Numbered from the stretch's first letter, positions 10,700 to 20,583 are shown. The stretch is 64,000 nucleotides of DNA from Phytophthora colocasiae (GCA_018806915.1 JAGKQI010000094.1:1-64000), one strand, 5' to 3'. The notes: generated by a model not told the origin, from the sequence alone. A program made the numbers and translations.

Positions 10700-11500
10700 T
10701 TGTTCCGAATGATCATGACCTCCGGTTGAAGGATCATGTTCCGAAGTATCCACGATGCCCCCACGGCATGGCATCCGGGTCGTGAGAAGACATACACTCC
10801 GCTTCTCACGCGGCACCCACCAGTACAAGTGGGTGCGCAAGTACGTACGTGCTTGCGAAAGGGTTTATCCAACCCGCGTGAAGCCCTGCGCCGGTTCTCG
10901 CAGGCTCTCCTCTTCAGTCACTTCCGACCCCGTCAAGGAGTGTTGGTGAATCCATGTCCATGGACTTCCTGTCTTCCAGTCTTCCGCCTGACAGCAAGCG
11001 GAGGACGGGCATCGTTGTCGTTGTGGACAGATTCAGCAAGATGGGTTCATCTTTGCTGCCCGTCCCAGCTACTGTTACAGCCGCGCAGACTGCGCGACTG
11101 TTTTATTGACATGGTGTCATGGCATGCCGCTCGACATTGTGTCGGACCGTGATCCACGCTTCCATGGCATGCCAGCTCGACATTGTGTCGGACCGTGATC
11201 CACGCTTCACAGCGCGGTTCTACGCAAGAAGTGTTTACACTTCTTGCGGTTCACGATTGTCAATGTCGACTGTGGATCCTGCAGACGGACGGACAGAACC
11301 GAACGTTAATCAACCGTGGCCACTGGGTGACACGTTGAAGAGCTACGCTCACTCGTTCCCGCACTGGAGCGACTGCTTGCCGATGGCAGAGTTTGCCATC
11401 AACAACTCGGTGCATGCCTCGACAGGGCATACACCGTTCTACGTATGAATGCCATGCCCAGGCATCCACGATTGCCGAGCATCGCCTCGGTGGGAAATTG
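10700..11500 (+). pseudogene. pol: Element G integrase remnant
   Basis: The core is read over several frames: a RRTGIVVVVDRFSKM-like segment near 11,000, then LDIVSDRDPRFTARF (second catalytic Asp), then DTLKSYAHSFPHWSDCLPMA and EFAINNSVHASTGHTPFYV ending near 11,448. The segment coding for the second Asp is duplicated in tandem (about 45 bp, 11,118-11,162 and 11,163-11,208). The expected catalytic Glu region (ER.NR...) is altered to EPNVNQPW. N-terminal zinc-binding Cys residues may survive as CERVYPTRVKPC. Not functional. Confidence 0.75.
11118..11208. repeat. ~45-bp tandem duplication inside integrase
   Basis: Two adjacent copies, 11,118-11,162 and 11,163-11,208, begin CATGGCATGCC and end GATCCACGCTTC. 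They differ by one inserted A. The duplication repeats the codons for the second catalytic Asp of the integrase. Confidence 0.85.
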
Positions 11501-11899
11501 TAGTTTCCTCCTTAAGTGGGGGAGGATCTACAGTTGCGTCCGAACAACACGCAGAATTGCAACTGATAGCAGCACACTATCAGCTGCGGTGAGCACGTGC
11601 GACGTCTCGTTCCTAGTAGGAACGGGCGCGCGATGTCTGTGCCGAGGCACAGACATAGAGATGATAGCGAGCAGGCAGGGCCTGCTGCTGACAAAGGCGA
11701 CAAGCAGATGGGAGTCAGTTCGAGTGCGCTAGACTTTTTGTCCAGCGAAGACAAGCCGTCGTACGGTTTGTCAGGATGCTATCCGCAGCTTCTGTCGATC
11801 GACAGAAGCTGAACGCTGATCACTGTTGGTAGAGGCAACACAAATGAATTCGAAAAGGGTTCATTGGTTTTGTTAGCTACACAAAACCTACCCTGAACA

Positions 11900-12689
11900 T
11901 GCAGTGTCTGACTTTTGGACAAGCGAAGCTTGCTCCAAGATTCATTGGGCCGTTCAAAGTACTTGAGCGGCACGGCAACGCGTACCGGCTGGACATACCG
12001 CGTCCAGCATGAGGCTCCACCCGACCTTCTACGTCGGGCGGTTGAAAGCCGTACGTGCAGCACGGACTACCTAGGGTTGGTAGTCCGACTGAAGAGGAAG
12101 ATGCGAGAGGCCTGGAAGGCCTTCTCAGCAGAAACCAAGTCGACACGGTCGATCAACCGGTTCAATCTCGTCCCAAGGTCGGACGAGAGGTTCGAGAGGA
12201 ACAGTCTGAGCTGCCTCGCAGACCTCAGCACTTTGGAGGACTGACCTTGAACCTCCTGCTTCAGGAGGCAGCTATCTCAGCGCTCTGTGTCTGCTCCAGC
12301 GCAGCAACTCGATCGTGCAGGGCACGATCGTCGTAATCATAGCGTTGACCATGCGGAGGGAATGTTCCACCCCTCCGCCGCCGTTGCGCGACGCGCGTGG
12401 AGCGATCCGCTGGATTGTGCGAGCGGATGTGCGTGGCTCATAAAGAGAACGAACTCTCAAAGGGAGTTCGTTTTTCGTATTCGTTGGAGAGTTTCCTCCC
12501 CATCGAGATACATAGGATCCGCGGAACGTCCTGATGGAGGACGTTCCGGAAATAATGAGGGCGTACGAAGCCCACCATAACTTGCAGGAAGTAAAGGCCC
12601 AGCACGAGGAGTGCTGCGCGGTCCCCAACCACCAGCACTCGGAGCTCCCGCGCGTGGCTCGAGACGACCACGAAGCTCCCTTAATGTGA
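11900..12689 (+). pseudogene. pol: Element G integrase C-terminus and chromodomain remnant
   Basis: KLAPRFIGPFKVLERHGNAY-like sequence (about 11,925-11,985, first residues altered) followed by RLDIP is the integrase C-terminal module. RWR, P.S and WEP-like residues near 12,480 and then RNVLMEDVPEIMRAYEAHHN (about 12,522-12,580) in one frame fit the end of a chromodomain-type tail. That frame runs on to a TGA at 12,687-12,689. Chromodomains target integration to modified chromatin in related elements. Frame breaks between the two parts make it a pseudogene. The 11-bp-arm hairpin at 12,522-12,548 lies on the RNVLMEDVP codons. Confidence 0.6.
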
Positions 12690-12834
12690 TCGAGTACACG
12701 GACAAGCGTGTACCCCAGGAGATCACTTTCAGTGAGAGGCGTGTTGCCAAGGGTTGGCAACACGGGCGAGAGTGTGCCAAAGGGAACGGCACAGGGGATC
12801 CCCCGCTTCCATGGACAGATCGCATTGGAGGCCG

Positions 12835-13809
12835 TTAACGCTTACCACGAGTGGGTGTAAAGTGTAGCAGCGATCGGTGAGCTGCAGCAACGCGCTCACG
12901 ATACGCCTTCGGGTCTTTGTTGGAAGTTATCAACACAAAGGCAATTCCCACGACTGACAAAGTGCCTGCCACTCTGGCACTTTGCTCTTGCGCGAAGTCT
13001 TCTTCGCTGCATAGTATCGGAGCTCGTGGAAGGAGCCCGATATAGTAGTCGCGTGCTTTGAGTCTCAGACTCAAGAGACAAACGCTTAACGGCGACGTCG
13101 TCGTCGTTGATACTGTTGCATGCCGTTACAAAACCGAAGTATCGGGTTCGGTGGTGAACTAGCACCGAACCGGTCATGAATTTCAGCCTCAGTAGGCATC
13201 CATGGTGTGCGCACTGGCGGATCAGTGCGCGGGGCAGTCGGAACGCCCTCAACATGGGGGACGCTTCATCATCACTGCGCGGACGCTTCGAGCTTATGAA
13301 GCGTCCGAGGCCTCATCACGAAGGTCGTCGAAATCCCACAGGTGGAGTCTGACGTGTCTTCGGACTAAGACAAGGGGCAGGAGCCTTGACATCAACCTCC
13401 CCCTCCTCGACATCCATCGTCATAGTCGAAGATGTCTTCGCTAGTCCTCTCAAGAGTTAACTTTGAGAGGGACAGCAGGATTCTTAATCTCTGCTAGAGA
13501 GGAAGGAAGACTTCTTCTTCTTCTCATGCTTCTCCTTATGGAGAGAGCATGGTACTTGGTGACAGAAGAGGCTTCTCTGGCTCAGACCCGCTGGAGGCAG
13601 CTTGGTGCTGAGTTGGCACTGCTGAGGTCGTTGTTCCTGCTGCAGAGGCGGCAGGTAAGGAAACTGCGCGGCCGCAGGAAGCGGACGGAGACGTGGGAGT
13701 TAAAGGAGAGTCCATTGCCGAAATGAACTCCGGATTTCTCTCGGGAACTTGGCGGTCTTCTCAGAAGTTCTGTTGATTGACGTATCCGAGACCGATACCG
13801 TCGAATGCT
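12835..13809 (-). pseudogene. Probable antisense ORF of element G, broken
   Basis: On the minus strand, from an ATG near 13,809, a Ser/Arg-rich frame (ELLRRPPSSREKSGVHFGNG) leads through frame changes to a more ordered C-terminal part. That part reads SARVAGTLSVVGIAFVLITS and NKDPKAYRERVAAAHRSLLH and ends in FTPTRGKR and a stop at 12,835. The last 80 residues are open and look protein-like (amphipathic helices, consistent codon use). I do not recognise an enzymatic family. Its place, downstream of pol and opposite in strand, matches the antisense coiled-coil ORF of the R elements, though no sequence similarity is evident. Alternative: a chance open frame on a hairpin-rich template, where both strands share composition. 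Confidence 0.45.
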
Positions 13810-13815
13810 TAACAA

Positions 13816-14350
13816 GGGGATGGTGCAGCAGGGTTTACACGTACAGAGTGGTTTGTACCACTTGTAACTCCTAACAGATTAGGATAACTGTTGAGGTTGG
13901 AAATGGAGCCTCAGACAGCTTGGTGTGCGCTGTACACACCAAAGGATATCATGGGCGAACCACATTATTGGGTGGTTCGTGTGCATTAATGCATATTATT
14001 GGTAGAAAGTAACGGATTTCTACCAATGCACTGAGCAGAGTTTCTGCCAACCACACGTTAGCAGACCGCTTTAGAAATAGATAACAAACAGTTTTAGGAG
14101 GTCCATAATTTGGCTTATGCCAAATTCAATAACAGTTCTCATTTTACGGTATTTTGCAGTTTAATTTAGTTATATTTGATTTACTTATACTTATTTAAAT
14201 AAGTATACTTAAATTAAGTCTATTCTAATTGCACGCTTCCTCATACACGTAAGCGCACGTGTACGCCACCTAATAGGTCTAGGTAGACCTATTACACTAC
14301 TGACTTGGAGCTGACGACTATTGCTGGCCCTGTCTCATTACGGACAGTCC
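13816..14350. other. Hairpin-rich, AT-richer 3' tail of element G (possible LTR)
   Basis: No coding sequence. Strong inverted repeats continue here: 13,998-14,027 (11-bp arms), 14,186-14,207 (22-bp palindrome, AT-rich) and 14,271-14,294 (10-bp arms). The purine-rich GGTTGGAAATGGAG near 13,895 could be a polypurine tract, which would make the rest an LTR, but no partner LTR was found. Confidence 0.4.
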
Positions 14351-14421
14351 CTGTCTGATACTGGCTGAGTGAAGGTGACGAGTTTTTATTGGGCAGGATG
14401 TGCTAAAAGGACTGAGCATCG

Positions 14422-15490
14422 ATGTTGACGAACAGCTTGCTCAATTGGCTGGTCTGTCTCTGCTGGACAGGGAAGATGATGAGTTTCCAGTGGGAGGCGA
14501 GATCCCAACCCGCTTGCAAGTCAGAACCCGCTGCTAAGCATAAAGAATTACTGGATCGGGCTGCAGCGAATGGACTTCCGCCGCAGTGTGCTGTTCAAAT
14601 TCATGGTTGGCTGGAAAAATTTCCAGATATATGGAGTAATGCGTTCGGCCATGATTCCCCAGCTCAAGTTGAACCGTTACGAGTTACTTTGAAGACGGGT
14701 GCTGTCCCGTATCGCAGTCCGCCGCGTAAATATGCGCCGCTGCAATCGTGGATAATGGCCTGGTGGAACAAAACAATGCATATCGATGGGCATGTGCGGT
14801 GGACCAGTTCGCAAACCTGGTACGCAGGACAAGTTCCGACTAACTATCGACTATCGGCCGTGAACCTTGTCACCGTTCCTATTGCGGGCACAATGCCCTC
14901 AGCAGCAACTAAAGTTGACTCGTTTAGTGGCAAGAAGATCTTCGCCTGTTTTGACTTCACGCAGGTATTCTGGCAGTTACCTCTTCACGAGGACTGTCGC
15001 GAGATTTTTTCATTCGTTACTCCAGATGGCGTCTTCACGCCAAAGCGTGTACCACAAAGAGCTATGGATTCTGCTCTACATTTCCAAATCCAGGTACAGA
15101 CTAAGCTGGCTCCGCTAATCCACTCTGCGCTTGTGTGGACCGATGATGTTACCCTGTTCGCGCCGACAGTAGAAGAGTTTGTCCGGACACTTGGTGTGTT
15201 CTTTGAGCTCGTGGCCAGTGCCAACTTCAAGCTCAATATGTCTAAGTCATCGCTGTTTTGAACTTGAGATCCTATGGTGTGGCCGACTTATCTCCAGTGA
15301 AGGTGTCCGTCATGATCCCGCTCGTGTTAGTGCTCGTGCCGAACTACCGCTACCTGGAAACAGTGGCCGACTTGCAGTACTTCGTGTGCGCCACAAATTG
15401 GCTTTACGACTCGCTACCTGACTATACACGGGTTATCGCACCTCTAAAGGACAAGCTGAACGCTGAGCGCGTTCGAATAGGATGACGCAA
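14422..15490 (+). pseudogene. pol: Element Q reverse transcriptase
   Basis: A 279-codon frame (14,422-15,261) includes VEPLRVTLKTGAVPYRSPPR (RT entry), FACFDFTQVFWQLPLHEDC (block A with the catalytic Asp) and SFVTPDGVFTPKRVPQRA. ALVWTDDVTLFAPTVEEF holds the YxDD box as WTDD. The next frame continues with the ISSEGV..DP.RV thumb and YFVCATNWLYDSLPDYTRVI. A frameshift near 15,240-15,290 separates fingers and palm from the thumb, and the first residues of the frame are in a shifted register. Both palm Asp residues are kept; Trp in the first YxDD place also occurs in element P, so it looks like a lineage trait. Confidence 0.75.
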
Positions 15491-15551
15491 TCGAAATGCT
15501 CTGAATGTAGCCACAACCTGGTCCGAAGAAGAACGCAGTGCGTACAGTGCT

Positions 15552-16061
15552 GTGGTGTCGTTGGTAACGAACTCTGCATTAATGGCGTTTCCTGACCACG
15601 AGGCTAAGCTTCTTCTATTTACGGATGCATCAGACGAGGGCTCACAGCATTGTTGTGACGCAAGTCAGACATTGGGATGTATAGCTGCCTGTGGTCAAGC
15701 AAAACCACGAGATGATCGTGTGCAAGGGTGGCATGTTCAAACATTTGAAACTAAACTGGACGATCATCGAAAAAGAGGCGTTCCCGATTGTTAGAGCTTG
15801 TCATGAGCTTGACTATCTCCTACGCCGACCTCGCGGTTTCGTCTGTATTGTGATCACGCTAACTTGGCATTCATTTTTGCGCCAAATGTGGACTTGAAAA
15901 AGCATGTGAGGGACCGCCTGCAGCGTTGGGCGATGCGATTGAGTGGTCTAAAACGCTATACTATCGAACACATTCCGGGAGAAAGCAATGTATGGGCTGA
16001 CATTGTCTCTCGCTGGCATGCGCGTGATCAGGTTTCTGTAGCAGCAGTGCCGGACACGTAA
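15552..16061 (+). pseudogene. pol: Element Q RNase H
   Basis: ALMAFPDHEAKLLLFTDASD (about 15,580-15,640) gives the first catalytic Asp, and LNWTIIEKEAFPIVRACHEL (about 15,755) the Glu region. RWAMRLSGLKRYTIEHIPGE followed by SNVWADIVSRW (about 15,925-16,020) is the C-terminal block with the last Asp. Three frames are needed, so the domain is broken by small indels near 15,645 and 15,860. Confidence 0.7.
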
Positions 16062-16105
16062 CCACCAAGTCATCCCTGTGGACTCACTTTCCCGTCTTCG
16101 GTCCC

Positions 16106-17251
16106 TTGCTGATGATGGATTTCGCTTCCCAACTCCGAGACGATATTAAAGCAGCTCAACAAGCTGCTTCACGCGAGCGTTCACGGCTAAAAGAGGCCTC
16201 AGAGGACGAGGTGGATGGTGTGGTGACAGTTTACAATCGGGTAGTGGGTCCTTACTGGTGCGAAAGAGTTACTCGCTCGAATTTTCGTTGTTGCTCACTG
16301 TGGATCACAACGTCATCGAGGTCAGAACCCATGACCCTAGCGCTAAAAGAACGTTTCTACGTGTTTAAGCTGGAAGACAAAGTGGCAAAGTTCATCCGAC
16401 AATGTTTGCTATGTAAGCATTTTAAGGGGCCTCGTCTAATTCCTCGCCCGTATGGACCGCTTCTCGTGACGATCGAACGGAATGAAGTTGTTCACTGGGA
16501 TTTTCTATCACTTGGAGAAGGCTTTGGTGATTTATCTTACCTTCTGGTGGTGAAGGATGGGGTTTCCCACTTATGCGAGCTGTTTGCATGTGCCACACCA
16601 ACAGCCTTTATCGCAGCAGAAGCACTGACAATGTGGTGCGCTCGGTACGGAATTCCGAAGACTCTTCTGTCAGATCAGGGGTCACACTTTCGCAACGAGA
16701 TGGCGAAGAACCTTGCAGCGAGGCTGAAGGTGGAGTTAAACTTTACGCCTGTTTACTCACTGTGGTTGAATGGCACAGTGGAGCGCTTGAATCGAGATGT
16801 GCTCCAGGTTTTCCGAGCACTACTGATGGAATACGGGTTGGATGATCACGAATGGCCGTACCTACTGCCTGCTGTACAGGCTAACCTCAATCACACTCGA
16901 GTACAGTCGCTGGCAGGCCGCACCAGTCGAAGTCTTCACAGCGCTGCCTGCATCTTCTGCTTTGGATGCCATTGTTTTACCCGCGACTATCGAGAGGAGT
17001 GGATCTCAATGACATTAGCGGATGTGGATCGACTTCGATTGTCACTGCATGCAATTCATCGGGAAGTAGCAGACGCGAAGGAAGCCCAGCGACTTAGAGA
17101 CATGGCGACGCACAAAGGCAGTCCAGTCAACTTTGATGTTGGCGACTTCGTGCTGTGGTCGAGGATCGATCAACGATTGCCAAACCGCAAGCTCTTGGGT
17201 CACTGGGTGGAGTCCGTTCAAGGTGGTCGCAGCGCTACCACACTCATTTGA
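16106..17251 (+). CDS. pol: Element Q integrase, long open frame of a dead element
   Basis: This 381-codon open frame is the longest intact piece of Q. It has CLLCKHFKGPRLIPRPYG, the last part of the HHCC zinc-binding domain. The catalytic core follows with NEVVHWDFLSLGEGFGD (first Asp), KTLLSDQGSHFRNEMAK (second Asp) and VYSLWLNGTVERLNRDVL (Glu), so the DDE triad is present. A C-terminal VNFDVGDFVLWSRID module follows and the frame breaks at 17,251 just before the chromodomain. The ATG at 16,106 is an internal Met of the polyprotein, not a true start. The protein would only be made as part of Pol, which is interrupted upstream. Confidence 0.7.
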   Translation: MLMMDFASQLRDDIKAAQQAASRERSRLKEASEDEVDGVVTVYNRVVGPYWCERVTRSNFRCCSLWITTSSRSEPMTLALKERFYVFKLEDKVAKFIRQCLLCKHFKGPRLIPRPYGPLLVTIERNEVVHWDFLSLGEGFGDLSYLLVVKDGVSHLCELFACATPTAFIAAEALTMWCARYGIPKTLLSDQGSHFRNEMAKNLAARLKVELNFTPVYSLWLNGTVERLNRDVLQVFRALLMEYGLDDHEWPYLLPAVQANLNHTRVQSLAGRTSRSLHSAACIFCFGCHCFTRDYREEWISMTLADVDRLRLSLHAIHREVADAKEAQRLRDMATHKGSPVNFDVGDFVLWSRIDQRLPNRKLLGHWVESVQGGRSATTLI

Positions 17252-17540
17252 AATCGAGCACCTTGTAACGGCGCGAAAGTACGAGTTCACGCGTCTAGGC
17301 TCGCTGACGAGGACTTGGATACAACATCGGAGCCTTTGGAGTTAGTTTCAAACAAAAGGAATGTTGCTCAGGTGAATGAATTTCGTGACCATCGTTTCCA
17401 ATGAGGAATCTCGACGCTGGGAGTTGCTAGTGTCATGGGTGGGCTTGCAGGCCATTGAAGATTCCTGGGAACCGCTGTCTTCATTGCTCGTGGCTACAAC
17501 GGCTGAAAATGACATTCTTCGCGATCAAGTCGACTAGCAA
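17252..17540 (+). pseudogene. pol: Element Q chromodomain tail
   Basis: After a frame change, VHASRLADEDLDTT and QVNEFRDHRF (about 17,283-17,400) are followed, after another frame change, by SRRWELLVSWVGLQAIEDSW (about 17,410-17,472). This is the W.V.W.G....DSWEP core of a chromodomain at the integrase C-terminus. The reading then goes SSLLATTAENDILRDQVD to a TAG at about 17,535. This appears to be the true end of Pol. Confidence 0.7.
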
Positions 17541-17579
17541 AATGGCCACAATCCGTTGTGACCAAGCGTTGGAGGGCAA

Positions 17580-17685
17580 TGTCGCTGGATTACGCCTGGA
17601 GTCAAGCTGTGGTCACCACGGAGCGTGAGCGAGGAGTGGATGTGAGCTCAGAGACGCTGCAGCGATGGGGGCTGGCACACAGTGG
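17580..17685 (+). repeat. Dispersed ~105-bp repeat, copy B
   Basis: Nearly identical to 2,132-2,240; this copy lacks two bases after CGCCTGGA. It lies between the end of element Q and the RxLR/WY relic, and its last bases run into that relic. Confidence 0.75.
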
Positions 17686-18053
17686 GCTGCTTCGGTGACC
17701 AAAGCGTACAAGAACAACCCGGACGCAGCTGATGTGGCGATGGTCACGGCCATGGCGAGTCACTACGTCGATGACGGGCTGGCAGCTATGCTAACGACTG
17801 CGAAGCAGGTGACAGTAACAATAACCACTGCCACTCGGCTGGAAAATGTGCAATTGAACATTTGGATGGCTGAAGGGAGCCACAAAGGATTTCTCTCGGA
17901 CTTGCAGGAGTTGCAGTTCAAGAGATGGCTGGATGGGAGCAAAATCCTACTAATGTCAGTGAGATGTTGGCTAAGAGCTCCAGACTCTCCAAGAAGGACA
18001 ACGCGAAGGTGATTCGCGATTATCAGACGTACTTCACAGCAAATGCTAGTTAA
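17683..18053 (+). pseudogene. RxLR-type WY-domain effector remnant, copy 2
   Basis: A clean stretch of about 90 codons reads VTKAYKNNPDAADVAMVTAM, then ASHYVDDGLAAMLTTAKQV, then TATRLENVQLNIWMAEG, and a second module starts LQELQFKRWLDG. This follows the alternating Y and W motifs of WY-domain RxLR effectors. At about 17,938 one base is missing relative to copy 1 (GGGAGCA against GGGAAGCA). In the shifted frame the protein continues VSEMLAKSSRLSKKDNAKVI to a TAA at 18,051-18,053. The N-terminus with signal peptide and RxLR motif is absent; the 105-bp repeat and element Q lie there instead. It is better preserved than copy 1. Confidence 0.65.
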
Positions 18054-19149
18054 ATGCTGGTTTCGACGCGCATGTGCCTCGCATCGTTTCGGGTACCAGC
18101 AGAATGTATATTTGCTTGCTCGCTTTTGACGCGGTAAAGATCAACAGTTAATTAAAAACCACCAAATAGACAGCTAGATTCGTTATGTGTATCTCAGGAA
18201 GTTGCAAGTGAAGGCATACGAAAAGCAGGACTGCAAAATGACAACTCAGATATGTTGAATATTCCGGCGGTGCTGAGTTTATCCCGCAGACACTACTACT
18301 CCATCTACATGTGACACTTGAATTTGGATTTCTGCATAGGTACTACGTAGTATAATGTGCATGTATTCGAAGTGGCTTTAAGCGATTTCATGTTTTGATA
18401 TCCAAAGTCTTAATTTGCAAAAACGGAATGTCTTGTCAATTCATCAACTAGTATTAATATTTTGAATGCTTGCGTGGAATTGATTTTGGCTTTGCACTCG
18501 TACTTTACAACGTGACGCGTGCACAGAGCAAACGCTCCACAAAGTAATCGGAGTACGATATCCCGACACGATCTCCAATGGCGATCCGAGTTTGACTTAG
18601 AACGGACTGACCCGAAAAAAAAAGAAGATCCGCTACAACAGGATTTTCATCAACGATGACGACCATGGTAAGTTCATGTGTATCAGCGATGTAGTTCATG
18701 CACCATGGTGCTACCATAGAACACGATCTTGCCCACTGCAGGGATAATACGAAATCGTTCACTCCGCAACTAGCCATCGACTTCCCAGTCCAGAATGACT
18801 AGAATGTGTAGCGCAGCCAAAGCATACAGCCAGCCCGTACCAGCTACAGCTCTGTAACGGAATCAATGTTGACAGCAATTCCTGCAAGATCTGTGTATCG
18901 ACAACATCGATGACGAGCAGTGACCGTAACGGCAACAATGATGACACTCACCGTGTCCAACCGTTGGCCATAATGTCTCCGGCACCGGGTAGATGTAGAA
19001 TAGCACTAGACCTCACTTGTCAATTTACCAAATAGACTTCGGCTACAGTTCCAGGGAGTTCGCCGACCCCCCCCCCCCCCTCGAGTGTCTTCAATCCCTG
19101 CAGACACACTACAAAGATACCTCTAGCAGAGTATCTGCAACCAGGACCA
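18054..19149. other. Intergenic or 5' flank of element P
   Basis: No recognisable gene on either strand; two reverse frames between 18,505 and 18,947 show no family motifs. A run of 14 C lies at 19,067-19,080. The 5' LTR and leader of element P may lie here, but no second copy exists in the window to define it. Confidence 0.4.
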
Positions 19150-20248
19150 TGACTACCACGCGCCCAAGCAACAAGACGTCTACCGAAAGTGGCGATTCAA
19201 GTGTTCGATCGAGTTCGCGATTGAACCCGCGACCTGCCAACACTGATGGTACTCGTACTGAGACTCGAAACAGCGATAACGGGGTGACTGGTGATGCGTT
19301 TGCCTCAACTCCGTTGTTCACGCCACTCCTACCGCCTAAAAATCTCGAGCACTTCGCATGCTTCGTTGGTGCAATGGCGTAAGGACCGTCGCGATACGAA
19401 GAAACGGCTGGGCTCGTGCAAAAGATGGTGCCAATGATGTGATTGTGCCAGTCAAGACCACGTTTGACAAAGGACTTCTGCGTTTATGGCGTTTGAGCAC
19501 ATTTCGATCGTTGAAGTCACCGATGACCATATCGTGGCTGAGGTGGACCGAATCATCGCAAGTGTGAAAAACAACAACGTTCCGGACATCGACTACAAAA
19601 TGCGTAATAAACTGCGCATGAACTTGAAAGAGACGGACGTTAGCGAGCGAGTGATCCAGTACTTCAAGACCTGCCATGACATCATCGAAGACAATGGCTG
19701 GGGAATCTGTTTTGACGATGACACTGAAAAAAAAACAACTCTGTCGCATTTTGATCGCCTCATTGGAGCCACAAGCTCAACAGGATGATATTGAGAGAAC
19801 CGTTCGTTTCCAAGCACGCAAAGCGAAGGAAGATGAAGTGGTTCTTCATGACTTGATCCTGGAAAAATCTCTGGAGCATGACAAGGTTTTCCAGAGACAA
19901 GGACGTGAAAAGCGCGAGCGCGGTGAGGTTGACTCCAAGAGCCAATCCTCATCGAGGCCGAACAAGACGGCCAAGAAAGCTCCTTCTGGTAGCAGCGACT
20001 GTACCGTCAGCGCGGGACAGCCCGTTAAGAAAACGATGGACCGTCCGAAGGTGCCGCCAAAGCCCTGCCCACACTGCGAAGGCATGCATTGGCTATCCGA
20101 GTGTACCAATGCTAATGATGATGAAAAGTCGGAAATTCGTCGCACACTACGTGCTCATCGTGGAAACGGGAACAAGAAGGACGTCTCCCGTCTCAAGCGT
20201 CTACGCGAGTGCATTCCTTCAGAGGGAAAAACCTGTAACGCTAAATGA
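19150..20248 (+). pseudogene. gag: Element P Gag
   Basis: The chosen start is the ATG at 19,150 after the C-run (MTTTRPSNKTSTESGD). A Ser/Thr-rich N-terminus leads to KNLEHFACF, then after frame changes to MAFEHISIVEVTDDHIVAEV, DRIIASVKNNNVPDID and RVIQYFKTCHDIIEDNGW. Then come LIASLEPQAQQDDIERTVRF and a charged region. CPHCEGMHWLSEC (about 20,070-20,108) is a CX2CX3HX4C zinc knuckle. Frames break near 19,380, 19,490 and 19,740. Role: capsid and RNA-binding protein of the retroelement particle. Confidence 0.7.
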
Positions 20249-20583
20249 CATTCTGCGATTGCCGTACTGTGCTGATACTGGTGCCGACCGCACGGCTATC
20301 AGTAGGAAGCATGTCAAAGAGCTACAGCGACGTGACCCTGCTATCACGGTGGCCCGTTTGGACACTCCAATTGCGAACATTGCAGTGGCTAAACATGAGA
20401 TTACTTGCACCGATGCAGTATATCCCCTTGTGTTACTGAATACGGCGGCCGGTCCCGTTGCTCTTCACAAGCCAGTAGAGTGCCTAGTGATTAACAATGA
20501 TGAACCTGAGTTCATAATGGGTCAGGACCTGTTGAAAGCTTTGGGGATTGACATTGATCGACAGTTGGAGCAATTGGCTTAAC
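20220..20583 (+). pseudogene. pol: Element P protease
   Basis: LPYCADTGADRTAISRKHV (about 20,260-20,315) contains the aspartic protease DTGA active site, and EFIMGQDLLKALGIDIDRQL (about 20,510-20,570) the downstream I-G-x-D motif. The frame ends in a stop at 20,581-20,583. The domain is read without interruption from about 20,243, and enters from gag by a frame change. Confidence 0.75.

Larger units (their letters stand above)
6690..14350 (+). mobile_element. Degenerate Ty3/gypsy element G, hairpin-saturated
   Basis: Domains in order on the plus strand are gag, protease, PR-RT linker, RT, RNase H, integrase and chromodomain, followed by a probable minus-strand ORF and an AT-richer tail. All are broken by frameshifts and stops. 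The protein motifs are those of a common Phytophthora Ty3/gypsy lineage (KLNDATIPAQT in RT, FAINNSVHASTGHTPFYV in integrase). LTRs were not resolved; the tail at 13,816-14,350 may contain the 3' LTR. The DNA is unusual: at least 27 perfect inverted repeats with arms of 9-13 bp and loops of 12 nt or less lie in about 7.4 kb. Element Q begins at about 14,365. Confidence 0.75.
14365..17540 (+). mobile_element. 5'-truncated Ty3/gypsy element Q
   Basis: The sequence begins abruptly inside the protease tail (EFLLGQDVLKGLSIDVDEQL, about 14,368-14,430) and continues through RT, RNase H, integrase and chromodomain to about 17,537. The same protease tail occurs in element P (EFIMGQDLLKALGIDIDRQL), so Q and P belong to one lineage. 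No gag and no LTR is visible at either side. Unlike element G upstream, Q has no dense inverted repeats. It is directly followed by the 17,580 repeat and an RxLR/WY relic. Confidence 0.75.

Noticed and set aside
18505..18947. Two reverse-strand frames upstream of element P
   Set aside because: Short, no family motifs, no continuation between them, and likely in the leader or LTR of element P.
19067..19080. Run of 14 C as a regulatory feature
   Set aside because: A single homopolymer just before the likely gag start; slippage or sequencing error explains it as well as any function.
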